NCBI GenBank assembly: GCA_039000515.1
Contig: JBCFYV010011164.1
Coordinates: 50,103,791 to 50,167,790 of the forward strand
Reading direction: 5' to 3'
From: Timema cristinae
Taxonomy: Eukaryota; Arthropoda; Insecta; Phasmatodea; Timematidae
DNA: 64,000 nt
Position 1 is the first letter of the stretch; every line of letters starts with the position of its first letter. The notes below the pieces were generated by a model, which had not been told where the DNA came from, did not search any database, and saw nothing but the letters and a program-made list of their open reading frames with translations. Positions 32,743 through 44,656 of the stretch are shown here, piece after piece. Both the position numbers and the translations under genes were made by a program.

Positions 32743-33054
32743 GTTATTTAATACGGTGTTTACAGTTTTCAAACATCTATAGGATTTACACAATATTCCA
32801 GAAATAAATGTTTTTGGGAATAACTTTTTATCCTATTGGTAGAGTTTAACTTTAGTAATATCTCCATGATGTCAGGCTGCAAGCAGGCTATACCAATCGA
32901 AAGGCTGCCGTATGTTGGCAAAGATAGGGCCAACATTTTCAAGCTGAGGGTGCCATGTGGTTAGCACAACGAGCCCTCCAGACTTCTATCTCAGTTTTCT
33001 AGACTGAAGCGCTACTTATTCATTCAATTATCTCCTCATTTGTCCTCACGAGGT

Positions 33055-33180
33055 TGATTTTGGTTCCGTTTCAGACCCACTGCTTCACAGACAGAATTAG
33101 GGGCACTGGGGATCGAACTTGGGACTTCAGTATCTGAAGCCAGTAAATCTGACCACTATATAACAGAGCCGGTCGGGTAT
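33055..33180 (-). mobile_element. tRNA-derived SINE head of a third type
   Basis: On the minus strand: CCGGCTCTGTTATATAGTGG (box A region) and, about 40 nt on, AAGTTCGATCCCC (box B). The following sequence does not match families A or B. Only one copy was noticed in the window. Confidence 0.4.
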
Positions 33181-35460
33181 CAAATACTTACTTACTTTAT
33201 GGCATAGGGAACACAAAAGTTCATTAATTTTAATGGTTTTAAATATATATTTACTTATCATCGGCTTCATGTCGTGGTCAATATTGCTAAAGTGCTATGA
33301 CTGAGCACTGAGTGGGTAAATTAATCAGCTCAATAACTTGACTAGTTCGATTCCCTGTTAGGTTGAAATTACTTAGTACTAGCGTGTTACGAACTCGGCC
33401 AAGGCACAAGAGATTTTGAACATACAATAAGTGCGTTACAGAGTGTTAGTAACATTTACTTTCAGCTAAGAGCTTTTCTTTAAAAAAAAAGTACTTGAAA
33501 TATCAGAATAATCGCTGCATTGTTATATAGAAGTATTTATTTGTATCTTAATTTTGATATTATTTCTACAGTAAATAAAATAGTATCGCTGCTCATCCAT
33601 TGTACTTAAATTAGTAGATACAGATAGCCTAAGCGCCAGTAATATGCATACTATTAAAAAAAACTTACCCTTTACTACAAGAAGTTAAATAATCAATTAT
33701 ATCTTTGATTTTCTTTGTGCGCCCTTTCTTCATAAACTTGTTATTCACAAGGATATAAAATAATATTTTGTAAATACTTATCCACCTCAAAATTTATACA
33801 ATCCCTTGGATTTTGTTCGAAAGCAAAAAGGTCACATATTGTTAATTATATAAAAAGTAATCACCGTGGGTACTTATTGTTCGGGATTCGATACATTTTT
33901 TCCAAAACGAGCGCACAAACTGCGAGAATGCAACAGGTTCAAATTAAAAGTAATCACATTTAACACGCTAATAAAATAAAATTAACATTTTCACATCTTG
34001 ACTACCAAAAACTTCGTTCATTAACTTTTTGAAAAATAGCTTATTCCAAAGTCCAATGAGAGTCAAATCCTAGACCGTAAAATAAAAACTAGTATATAAA
34101 ATTATACTGAGAACGTCTCCAAATTACATTTAGACCAAACTTTATTTAAAATAACTATGTTTGATATGAGCAGGAATGTTTATTTTTATTTATTATAATA
34201 GTGGATTAAAAATTCAATGTTCAGTAGTTTTCATTTACTTTGAATATTAACACTTATTATTACAACGTGTAGTGCTAAAGAATGAGAAAACTCAAGAAAG
34301 AATATAAGATAAGAGTGAAGAATTTTACATGTTTTACTGTCTCAGTTAAATAAGGGCTAATGTCATAAAACTTTGTGTATGGAGAAGCATGTGGCTTTTT
34401 CTTTGAAAATAATGTATCACTAGAGTAATACTCTCATTGAAGTAAGTAGGGACCAACTATATTTATTCACACAGCAGGAAGACTTTGTGAGTATTTTAGT
34501 TACTGAATATATTAAGATGTTTAATTGTTTATATTTAATTACGCAAATTTTCATAGTTGGACATTGGCCCTTCTTATCCTAACTTGCATGGTATTAATGT
34601 TTCTTTGACTCAAGAAGGTCACAGAGATTAGTTTAACCCTCCATTGCCGCCTGCATTCCGATACAGCAGGTTAGCCAACGCTTGCAAAATGATACTAGCT
34701 TGTAAATGGGTAATGATCATACTAACGGCACCTATTATCAGCTAAGACAACTAGTTGCAGAAGGAAAAGTTGTATTTAAAACCATGTATTTTGACTAGAG
34801 AGTCGACTTGGGAGTCGTTAGAGCTCAATATCGTTGTGATTATTGAAGCTAACCCAAATTAAAAAATATGTCTAAAAAGAAAAAGAAATTATTCATTAAA
34901 TAGAATGTTATAAACAAACACTCTAGCTTAATTGTACAAAGAAAATAAATAAATCCATTAATAATTTTTGTTTTCCCATTTAAAATGCATTGAAATGGAA
35001 ACATTTTAATGAAAATATTTCAATAACTATTTTTAGCATGGTTTGAAAATTCCATAAGAATTATGAAATATGCCCAGATATGTTACTAAAATAAATAAAA
35101 AACAACAAGGTTGAATTATTAAATATATTTTGTTCTAAATTCTTTTGTTTAGAACCGTGCATTTATGGGTAGGCAGGGCCTTAATAAGTAGAACTGAACA
35201 CACAAGTTCGATACGTATCGTAATCTCGTGTCCTCCGTTTTAATATGGATACGCAGTGATGGTACGGAAACAAACCAGGCAGTGTTGCACCGTATCGTAT
35301 CACTAGATGACACGATACGCGGATACGCATTAGTGGATACCCGCCTTCAGACTTCCGTACCTCTCAGCCGTAACAAATGGACAAAATGTCCCAAGTAAAC
35401 CAAGTTAATAGATAGGATATAAAACACGAGCCCTGTGTTTTATGAAATATGAATCCATTT
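33181..35460. other. no gene; AT-rich, with a GATACG-word cluster
   Basis: The first 2 kb are unique AT-rich sequence. Between 35200 and 35345 the word GATACG or its inverse CGTATC recurs, including the palindrome CGATACGTATCG near 35209. See findings. Confidence 0.4.
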
Positions 35461-35770
35461 CATCGAGTTGCGCGACAAAGAGAGGGGATCGGGTGTCTCA
35501 TTATCAGTTATTCCATTTCCCACACGAGCGATCCTCATAAAACTACTAGCCCCAGTTTATGATCCTCCAACCCCAGCTAGTGCGCACGCAGGCTGAGCTG
35601 GTTGCCATGGTTACGCGACAAGGGGGGTGGGAGATGTAATCGCTCGGCTTTACAGCCTGCGGACAGCTCAATTAGGCCGCCAGGATGCGGTGACTCGGAC
35701 CCGGCAGAATGAATAACATCGGCTCCTGGGACTGCCTTTGTCAAGAGCAGTGCGTTGCATTCGGACTTTT
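35461..35770. promoter_or_regulatory. GC-rich, possibly regulatory block in the candidate intron
   Basis: This block stands out from AT-rich flanks. It contains GTTGCCATGGTTAC near 35599, one base off the palindromic RFX X-box consensus. It also contains several CpG-bearing words (GCGCGACAAAGAGAGGGGA, GGACCCGGCAGAATG). There is no open frame or splice border of note. An enhancer or alternative promoter is a reasonable guess but only that. Confidence 0.25.
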
Positions 35771-36659
35771 CTATTATTCTGTACTAACTTAATACCGTAT
35801 GGACCTGTCGCTGTCAAAACTTATCAACGGATCTCGACCAAACTTGGAAAAACACACAGGTAGCCCGAGAATAGCTCAGGTTAAGAATTTCTATAAAGTT
35901 CTGGCCCGCCATTTTGTGGCCAGGGGTGTTCAAATGATTTAAGTTAATGTCATTCGATAATACAAATTTATCACATTATTTAAAAAATTGTATACAGTAG
36001 TTATAAGGTATGAATAGTGAGTGATTCAATGATTTAAATCATTACAGTTATTGGTTATAAGGGGTCAAAACTACTATTTTATGCTTTTTGCATACCATTG
36101 TTAAGGTAAAGTAATTATTGTATGGGGTTGAAATTTAATAGCCCTATAAATAGACATGCACGAGATCTACAAAATGAATTTTTAAAATATTAAAAATAAA
36201 ATAAGAAACGGAATACTTCAAAGAATGTTTTGAACAAATATTTAATCAATATTAAGAGAATATTTGAGATAAAATTTTACATTATGTTTAATATGCTTTT
36301 ATTATTTTATATTAAACTCCAATCCCTGAAGATGTACCTTTAGGTACTTTGGGATTGTAATACAAAATCATTGGCGTAATTGTAATAATAATTATTATAA
36401 ATATTAATTTATTATAATATAGTAAATAATAATATGTAATATTATATGCCTCTATGATTATAATATATTATTAATATTTCATTATATACAGCTCATATGA
36501 ATGTCTAGTTATATTAAATTTCAGCATATATATTAAAAACTTTACCCTATCAATGGTACACAAAAATAATAAAATATCAAGTGTGACCTATAACTCGTAA
36601 ACTGTAATTATTTGAAACCAATGACTCCCCTTTTTATAGCTTAATTAATTATACAGTCT

Positions 36660-37190
36660 AAAATTCTATTGTGATCCAGGGAGTAGATATACATTTTGAC
36701 CATAACCTGGTAGACGTGGAAGTACATTTGAAGCTGAAGAAAGTAATAGGAGGAAACGTCAGAGAGATGAGGAAAGATAAGGAACCGGAAAATAGATTCA
36801 TGGCAAAATGGGAGAGGGGGGAAGAAAACGAGGGGGTGAATGAAAAGTAGATAAAGATGAGGAACAGTCTTAAGGAAGCTGTGAAGGAAAATGCTGGACT
36901 CAGGATGTACAGAAGACTGAATAATGAGTTAAGAAGAATTACCTAACGGACTAGAAAATATTGTAGGAAGGGAAAATGTAGAGAGATAAATAAGTTAGAG
37001 AGTGAGGAAAGTTTGAAAATATGTACAGAGTGGCCATGAAGCTAGTGTTCGAAGGAAAGAAGAGCAGAACGAGAATATAATAATGAGGACGGATGGCGTG
37101 GTAGTTAGCAAACCTCCTGATGGTATGAAAAGGTGGAAATAATTTGTATAATGGCTGTGGAGGAGGAGACATGCGATTCATACACAGTTA
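36660..37190 (+). pseudogene. LINE endonuclease-end remnant
   Basis: The + frame reads VIQGVDIHFDHNLVDVEVHL. The FDHNLV word resembles the SDHxLV box near the end of the apurinic endonuclease domain in insect LINEs. It is followed by a Lys/Glu/Arg-rich linker (KWERGEENEG..., NELRRIT) with a TAG at about 36847 and more stops. The charged linker between endonuclease and reverse transcriptase is typical of such elements. The matching reverse transcriptase part may be the remnant at 40.55-41.63 kb in the same orientation. Confidence 0.55.
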
Positions 37191-37493
37191 CAATTGTTTC
37201 TGTAAATAATGTCTGGATGAAGAAACCCAATTCATAGAACTGTAGAGATTGTCTTGTGTAAATTAGACTAAGTTTTTTTTATGTATCTGTTGTGTTTTTT
37301 ATTTTTGTTTGTGGACCCTACTAAGATAGTGTAGAGTGCTCCCTATAGAAATAGATTAGGGACAGTGTATAAAGACAATCGTAGAATCAACGATCAAATA
37401 AATTGATTCCTTATTTAATTCTGAGTGTGTCTCCCTCCTAGCTTTAAGGTAGTGCTCTTGGCCGGCTGCCTTAGTTTTCCTGACCTTGCAAGG

Positions 37494-38243
37494 TATATTC
37501 CGTTCACGATAGGTTTTTACCTGGATGACACGTTTTGAGTTGCCAACACTTGTAAAAGATCACAGTTTTGTTATAAATGTAAAGATCTTTAATTACCTGT
37601 TATATATTACATTAAAAATAACGTAAACTTAAGTTTTCTCATACTATTTCATTTTTTTTAAATAATCTTTTTATCCAACTTGAAACAACATTTTAAACAT
37701 AATTAAAAGTACTTATTTTTCGTTTTGGAACGTTACTGTTTTTGTGTAATATAGTGCACACATCAATATATTTTAATACAGGCACCGTATTTACCTGGAA
37801 AATAGAGAATTGTTATTTATTTTACATACAATAAATGATTTTATGATTATTTTATTATATTTTGAAATATTTAACTGAATAAAATATTTTCATCAACTGC
37901 GTGCCTGCATCATTGTAAAAAAACTTGTTTACCGTTATGTTCAATCATATGGTTTAGATTCGTCAGCCGCCATTTTGAAGCTATATTCGTTAGAAGTTTT
38001 TGTGAAAGTGGTGGTAGTATTTTTTTAAAGGGGAATAAAACTATAAATAAACTTTGTGTCCGATCTCAAATAAATATATAAATAATATTGGCTTAAATTA
38101 CTGTGGTTAACTATCACATTAATATATAACCATCTATTTTTATTACAGTGATCCAAAGTGATAGATGTCAGCTGTTGGCGTAGTGATATATTAGGGATTG
38201 TTTCTAGTAACATTTCGAGCTGCTATGCAGGTAAACTTAGCTG
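37494..38243. repeat. dispersed repeat C, copy 1 (about 750 bp)
   Basis: From TATTCCGTTCACGATAGGTT through GTTGCCAACACTTGTAAAAG, TTTATCCAACTTGAAACAAC and CAGCCGCCATTTTGAAGCTA to TAACATTTCGAGCTG, this segment is nearly the same as 57518-58275 in the same orientation, and is also shared in two pieces at 47428-49505. There is no coding potential and no inverted ends. It is bracketed by two TGACCTTGCAAGGTA motifs (37481 and 38270), which the 57.5-kb copy lacks. The class is unknown. Confidence 0.85.
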
Positions 38244-39072
38244 GCCCTTGGCGTCTGCCTCTGCATCCTTGACCTTGCAAGGTAGCGCTGAACAGATCAC
38301 AACCTACATCTCTAACCGCTAGAGGCCACAACAAGTGGGAAGAGGGTGGGCGGAATCAAAATTAATTTAATGTAAAAACAATTAAAAGGATAATTTACAA
38401 GTTTGACAAAAGTAGAATTATTTATTCAAAATAAGACAACAGAGGTATAAGTAATACATGGCCTTACAAGGAGAACTGAGTAGTGTTTAAAATAATCTAA
38501 TAATATAAGAGTTATAACATACATTATTTATTTATATGAATTAGTCTGGAAGAGACTCAAGAGAAATATCGAAATCGTTAATATAATAATAAAGAGCTTA
38601 AAGTGCTCCTCTACTTGGTTAACAAAGCACCAAAATCACCCTTGTGAATTCAGACTAAACAAACAGATTAAATCATTAAACCTTAAATTAAATTTAATCT
38701 CAAATATCAATTCTAAAAAGGAAAAAAATACACAAAGGTTTGATCCCCCAACATAACCCAAAATTTTGTGGGACTATTACTTCCACCAACGTTGAAGTAA
38801 TTGAGAAGTTTTCATATAGTTATATTTATCATTATAATAGAAAACACAGCAATATAGCATTAGAAAAACGGGTAGTTTCTCACTAAAAATATCGGTTATT
38901 GTTTAAAGTTATAACTTATAACATTAAGTGTTCCATAAAACAATTTAACTTCCAAAATAAATCTTATAGTGAGAATTACTAACGCCTACATCAACGATTT
39001 TAATCACATAATTAACTAAGTGTTCAAACACCAAACCCATTATAGATCATAATATATAAGTATTTAACAAAA

Positions 39073-39397
39073 AGGGGGACCTGGTGGTCTAAGCGTAAGG
39101 TGTCAGACTTCTGTGCTGGAGGTCTGGGGTTCAATCCTAGGTCCCGGCACAGATTTATCTGATTGCCAAACCCTTCCTTAACCTCTAACAATACGTGTAT
39201 TAATCACAACTTGTGAATGTGTGGAATGCCAGGCCTCCACCGTGGTTCGGACTCCACGTTAAACTGTAAGTTCTCTATTTCATCTCACTATCACCCTACT
39301 ATTACACATTAGCGTGAGTATAACCCGAACGAGTAGTAAGACGCGGTGCTAATAATAATAATAATAATAATAATATTAATAATAATAATAATAATAA
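39073..39397 (+). mobile_element. SINE family A, full length, with target-site duplication and long (TAA)n tail
   Basis: Complete copy with head GGACCTGGTGGTCTAAGCG, box B GGTTCAATCC, an extra ATACGTGTATTAATCACAAC in the middle, and a TAA microsatellite tail of about 45 bp. TATTTAACAAAA flanks it at 39061-39072 and 39398-39409. Confidence 0.93.
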
Positions 39398-39589
39398 TAT
39401 TTAACAAAATAAGTTAGTTTTTATTTTCCCATCATGAAGTGAATATGTCTACGTCCAGATGAGGACCTCTCGTGGTTGAGTTGTAATTAATAGTAAAACA
39501 TTATTGCTGAGCGCCAGCTATATATAGGTCTAGTTGCTTTACTCAAGGAAGGAGACATCTTCATATTTGAAGTATAACGGTCATGTTGC

Positions 39590-39865
39590 GAACACGTGAT
39601 AGAGTTATGATTTTCTTTGGAACACCCGTTGCTTTCTTGACACGTCATCCGGAGATCCGGCGATTTGGCACTGTAGATCGTGTGAGGTTTTCTGTCGGTC
39701 GGCTAAGCCAATCGGCGTAGGCCTAGATCACCTCGTGGAGCGTCTCGTCGATCCACTTTTCAAAGATGTGTCATTCTTTACTTCAGCATGAAATTATGTG
39801 TGAACCAGTCGTGTGAAGGTTGTCGGCCGTGGAACTCGTGCTAAGCCAGATGATACAATGAGTGA
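39590..39865 (+). promoter_or_regulatory. GC-richer block ending in a donor-like site; possible untranslated exon
   Basis: About 270 bp rich in CpG words (CATCCGGAGATCCGGCGATT, GGTCGGCTAAGCCAATCGGC). It ends GATACAATGA followed by GTGAGTAAAT, a good donor, with an ATG just before it. It could be an alternative first exon of the gene whose last exon is at 44621, but there is no TATA box or other support. Confidence 0.2.
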
Positions 39866-40544
39866 GTAAATCACATATTTTAGACATAGTAAGTTATTGT
39901 AAAATTTTGATATTGCATGATGTCTATTATTATGGGCGGGTAGTATTGATGTACATTAGCTAGCATTGCTAATGTTACAGCGGCCTTGGCCGGCTGCCTC
40001 TGAATTCTTGACCTTGCAAGGTAATACCCTCTGCCATCTGCCTCAACGTTTGCTCAGGCCTCATCAATCTAAATTAGAGCACTTCTCCATGACCCATTCA
40101 AAGGGGAGAGGGAAGAAGCCAGTGAAGCCCACTGACGCCGGCTATTTCTCAACAACAAACTCCCTCTACTCCTCCAACCATTAACTCACCTTGCTAACGT
40201 CCTCAATACACCCAATCCTCGGCCTCATTTCCAGCCACCCTTCAGACCCCCGGTAATTCTCCTCCACCTCGATCCCCTGGGACCACCAGACATCCTCAGA
40301 CAAGCTGCCTCTTCCTCGGACGAAGACGAGAATACTCCACACAAGCACCCTCGCACCCAGTAAGCTCGGCCTCCACATCTCTACCCTTCCATTCGTCCTC
40401 CCCTCCCATAACTGGATCCGCAATAACATGACTTCATAACAATAGGGCAGAGAACAAAGGAACACATAACCGAGAAAAAGAAAATCAACACATACTTAAC
40501 CCTGATAAAACATCGGGATTGACGAATTATCGAAATAGGTGCTA

Positions 40545-41642
40545 ATAAGCTTGGGAGAAAGAGGTGGGAGGAAGACAGTATATGCAATGAGAGAGGTGAA
40601 TGGCCGGATGATTTTTTGTCATAGGTCATGCATGACTAATTGAGAAGATGAGAAACACCAGGAAATGTGAGGAATTAAGCATCCTAATAAAATAAGTAGA
40701 GGGATGGGAACCGGAGGGAAAGAATACGGATTGGGAGTGAGATTACAAAGGAAAGTAGGATTGGAAGGGGAGACAAGCTTGTTGTCGCCCCCCTCTCCTC
40801 ACCTACCTAGTTCAACATCTACCTAGAGGAGATTATAGGAAAAGAGGGGGTATTTTATTTGTGGACGAGAGAGTATTATTAGCGGAGAATGAGAGGATAC
40901 TGACGGAAATGTTGAAATACCTGAATGAAGCTTGCAAGGAACACGCGATACGAAGTAATAGAACAACGAAAATGGTTTATTGTCACGAAGGGAAATAGGA
41001 TAGAGATTAAGATTGAAGGGGAAAATAGAGCAAGTCTCAGTTTTCAAGTATCTGGGAAATTGGATACGCGGATATATGTGATGCGGACAGGATGACAAAC
41101 CTCGAATTGCCACAGCTAAGGTAGTATTTAATAACTAGAAGATACTCTGTGGCTCCTTGGATAAAGGACTGAGGAAGAGACCGGCAAAGTACTTTGTTTG
41201 TAATATAGCATATGGAGTGGAGACGTGGATACTAAGGAAGGAAGAGGAGATAAGATTGAAAGGGTTTAAGATGTGGGTGTGGAGGTCAGAAAGGATAAAC
41301 TGAGCGGAAAGAGTAAGGCTTGAGGAAGTGGTGGAGAGAATTGAGGAAAAGAGAAATATATTAGAGGTTGTTAAAAACAGGAAGATAAACTGTATTGAAC
41401 ACTGGATGAGAAGGGAAAATCTACTTGTGTATGTTATCGAAAGAGGAAAAGAGAAATATATTAGAGGTTTTAAAAACAGGAAGATAAACTGTATTGAACA
41501 CTGGAGGAGAAGGGAAATCTACTGGTGTAGTTATCGAAAGAGGAAAGGTACCAGATGATGTATAACGTCAGCTTGGAGGCAGTTACAGACGTTTGATGAA
41601 GATTGGGCAGAAAACTTTAATAATAATAATAATAATAATAAT
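40545..41642 (+). pseudogene. LINE reverse transcriptase remnant, 5'-truncated, ending in (TAA)n
   Basis: Recognisable pieces in order are RQACCRPPLS followed by FNIYLEEII (palm region before the catalytic box, normally RQGCPLSP...LFNIYLE); then ILFVDERVLLAENERILTEM, where FVDE stands in place of FADD; then a C-terminal zone with KNRKINCIEHWMRR (normally KNRKxNWIGHWMRR) and MMYNVSLEA. It ends in a TAA microsatellite at about 41619. Stops occur throughout. Within it a 100-bp tandem duplication (41343-41442, 41443-41542) repeats the NRKINCIEHW codons. It is a dead copy and the clade is not resolved. Confidence 0.75.
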
Positions 41643-43087
41643 GCATTGTTTAAATTGTGCAATATAATTTTTCTTTCGAATGACCTTAAAGTATGATGTC
41701 GTGTACGCTAAAAAAGTAACACAACATTAATCTTTATTTTTAATTGTTGACCTAGAAGAAAGTTTTTAAAATTTGACAAATATTTTGTTTCATCATAAAA
41801 GGATGCAAAAATGTTCAAAAGTGCCTTTTAAAATACGTAACTTTTTATTTCCAATATTTTTTATTAGTACCTCTAGTATAATTCTGGTTAACGACTTATT
41901 ATAAAGGATATGGGGGATGGATAAGGGTAAAAAGTACCCGAATTAGCGTTGTGGGGGTGATCCGGCCAAGAAACTTAATATCTCCATCACTGGAGTTTTT
42001 ATTGTTAGCCAAATGCCTTAGTTCACTTGACCACTTAGCGGGCTAGTAATCAACTCAGGGAGGAAGGGGTAAAGACCCTTGGAATATAATTAATGCCTAA
42101 TCATTTATTTAGTTGGGTCAATAATAATGGAGACAAATAAACCTTTGAAAATTTTGAATAATAATATTTGGAATCCAAAAATAAGACAGTATTGAACTAC
42201 AAAAGTAATAACACACAGGATTTTCCGCCCTCTCTCCAAGTGTTAAGGAACCCGGTAGCTCCACCAAACTTCTCTTCAGGTGTTATGAAGCCGTTAATTC
42301 CATCACACTTGATCTTTCTCAACTTATGCATCCTCTGATCTTTTTTCCAAGCGTATCAGCATCAAAACATGCAAAAAGAACTTGTGAAATGTATACGCGT
42401 TAACAATCTCTGCTACACACAGATAATATTCCTTCTGCCTTTACACAGATATCTGATATATTTTTATGGGGGCTACATCTCGAGCCCTGCGGGGGACAAG
42501 GGGTTTAAGTAAGGAGAGGGGAAAAAAATCTCCATCCTTTCAGCTTCCCCGTGAAGAAACTTCCTCCCCTTTTTTGACATCCAGGTCGTCATGGAAACTC
42601 CCCTTCAGCTCCTGTAACGCACTGATCACATTAAATCAAATTCCACCTAAGTCTTTCTTGCAGCACCCCCAACCCCTCTCTGTACATCCCTCTTCCTACC
42701 CTCTTTTCTAGATCCATTTCTTCTATCTTCAGCCACTTGTTTAACTTCCCCCTTTATATTCCTCCGCTACCCCACTCCTCGCACATTTTCCTTGCTCGAC
42801 ATTGAAAAGGCGATAATGTATTTTTTTATTGCTTCTAGGGGATGTTTTAGCACCCTGAGATCAGTGTGCTTATATTTTTTGTTTAGTATTTATTATGTTG
42901 ATACTCTGCAAGCGGTGGTGTAGTGTTTTCTAGCCGGAAAATGAAAGACAATTAATTTTACTTCGGTTTTATTAATTTTGTTTGTAGGTAATTATTAGGA
43001 CAAGAATGACGTGTAATATTTTTATTCTTAGCTTCAGTTTAGTGCTAAACAGGATTTAAAATAGTTTTGATCCATTAAGAAATAATT
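41643..43087. other. no gene; pyrimidine-rich patch
   Basis: AT-rich sequence, with a C/T-rich stretch at about 42480-42790 that gives short open frames of low complexity. No splice-bounded exon was seen. Confidence 0.35.
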
Positions 43088-43272
43088 TACTTAGCACCAC
43101 GTCTTACGACCCGTTTGGTTTATATGCTTAAGTACTAATTACGTTAATGGGTTAGGAATGGGATAAGGTTGAAAATACAGAGTGAACCCGCATATGCGTG
43201 GAGAGATAGTGGAAAACCACCCAGTTCACCCTGGATCTCCCCGTCCTTGGCAGTCTAGCTGAACATGAGACT
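43088..43272 (-). mobile_element. SINE family B, minus orientation, head missing
   Basis: The tail side TTAGCACCACGTCTTACGAC, then ACTAATTACGTTAATGGGTT, GTGAACCCGCATATGCGTGG and CTCCCCGTCCTTGGCAGTCT match the reference copy. The match ends before the box A region. Confidence 0.8.
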
Positions 43273-43671
43273 AGCACGAAATAAAATGTTTATATTTGGT
43301 ATAGCTTTAGAGCATATTTAAAACATATTCAGGGCTTGTACTCTTTATTATATTAGTATATTTAATAGTTACAATATAATAATGACGACTAAGTTTCGCG
43401 ATAGCTCTAACAAATAATTTTGTTATATTTAACTATATATAATATTGTAATATAAAATTATGACAAACTATTTATCCAAGCTTTCAACTTCACTTAATGT
43501 TGGTGAAAAAGCCAGTGATATATTTTTAGATAAATGTTGGCATTTCACTTTTTTTTAGGGCATAAAGTTCAGGGTTGGTGAACCTTTTTCAGGGTGTTTT
43601 CCCAATTTGTTGATAATTTTCGTAAACAATTTATTTCGCACGCTTTTGAGAATTTCGAATAGCATAATGGA

Positions 43672-43704
<33 letters not shown>

Positions 43705-44620
43705 TCATTATCATTAAATTGTAAGAATATATTACAGATTAAAATTGTAGAACAAAATGGTCCGTTTTTTACGCGCACCTGGGTTATCCGCAGCGAATTA
43801 GTTGAAAACATTCATAGGGAAATTTTTTAGGCAATGTTTCTGAATTGTAGCAAATTATCCATGCATAATGTCATTGTATAGTAATCATCATAAAAATAAT
43901 AATATACTCTCTCTACATCTTCATAATATAGAAGGGTTGTTTGGACGAACAAATAAATCTTAGGACAACAGTGAATGCCACGTGCCAAGAAATAATCTCT
44001 GGTGTCATAGGCTCGTTAACCCTGGTAATATAAACATTCGAGTCCTAGTATTCTTCTCCTCAGCCTCTCTGGGTCACCACTTTACCGCGTTACCATTAGT
44101 TATACGTTTGATTAGTTGGTCAACTGGGCCCACACTGCACCATAATGATGACTAGTTTTTTTGCACTTTCGTCTAAGAGACTAAACTTTCTTGTTCCTTG
44201 ATATTGCAGGCCTTAAAAAACATTGCATAGCAACCGAGTGGCTATTTGCAGTTTAACATTGTCTGACTATAATAATTTTGAGACAGCATCCACTGACTTC
44301 AAAATATTTGAGAGAATTGAGAGATGGAATACATTTTTCTACCTTTCATAATTTTATCTATTTACATTTGTAATTATTTGAGTTAATGTCTTTTATCGCA
44401 TTTATAAAATTATGTTTCAGGACATGTAATGTCGAGTGGCTCAATGGCCAACCATGTGCTGATAATTTTACCAATGTTTATTTTATGAACGTTTGAAGAG
44501 TTCACATATTCCCCTTCTCTATCCTATATTTTAACCAGCATGGCTGACACTATCCATCTTGATTTATTGAATAGTAGTACGCTTATGTAAAACTCATGTT
44601 ATTCCTATTTGGTTCTTTAG
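43273..44620. other. intron-like sequence before the candidate terminal exon
   Basis: AT-rich, with an (ATT)n microsatellite at about 43672-43702. Nothing else is supported. Confidence 0.4.
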
Positions 44621-44656
44621 GAAATCGGCGAAGAGGTTGATTTGGCCCCGTTTTAA
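44621..44656 (+). CDS. candidate terminal coding exon (11 codons and stop)
   Basis: After the acceptor TTCCTATTTGGTTCTTTAG the sequence reads EIGEEVDLAPF and then TAA, in the phase 0 frame carried from the microexon at 26133-26159. The acidic character continues that of CDSEGEDDK. A possible poly(A) signal AATAAA follows at 45056, giving a 3' untranslated region of about 0.4 kb. An 11-codon exon could arise by chance, so the support rests on phase, acceptor quality and composition. It may be one of several alternative ends. Confidence 0.45.
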   Translation, partial: EIGEEVDLAPF

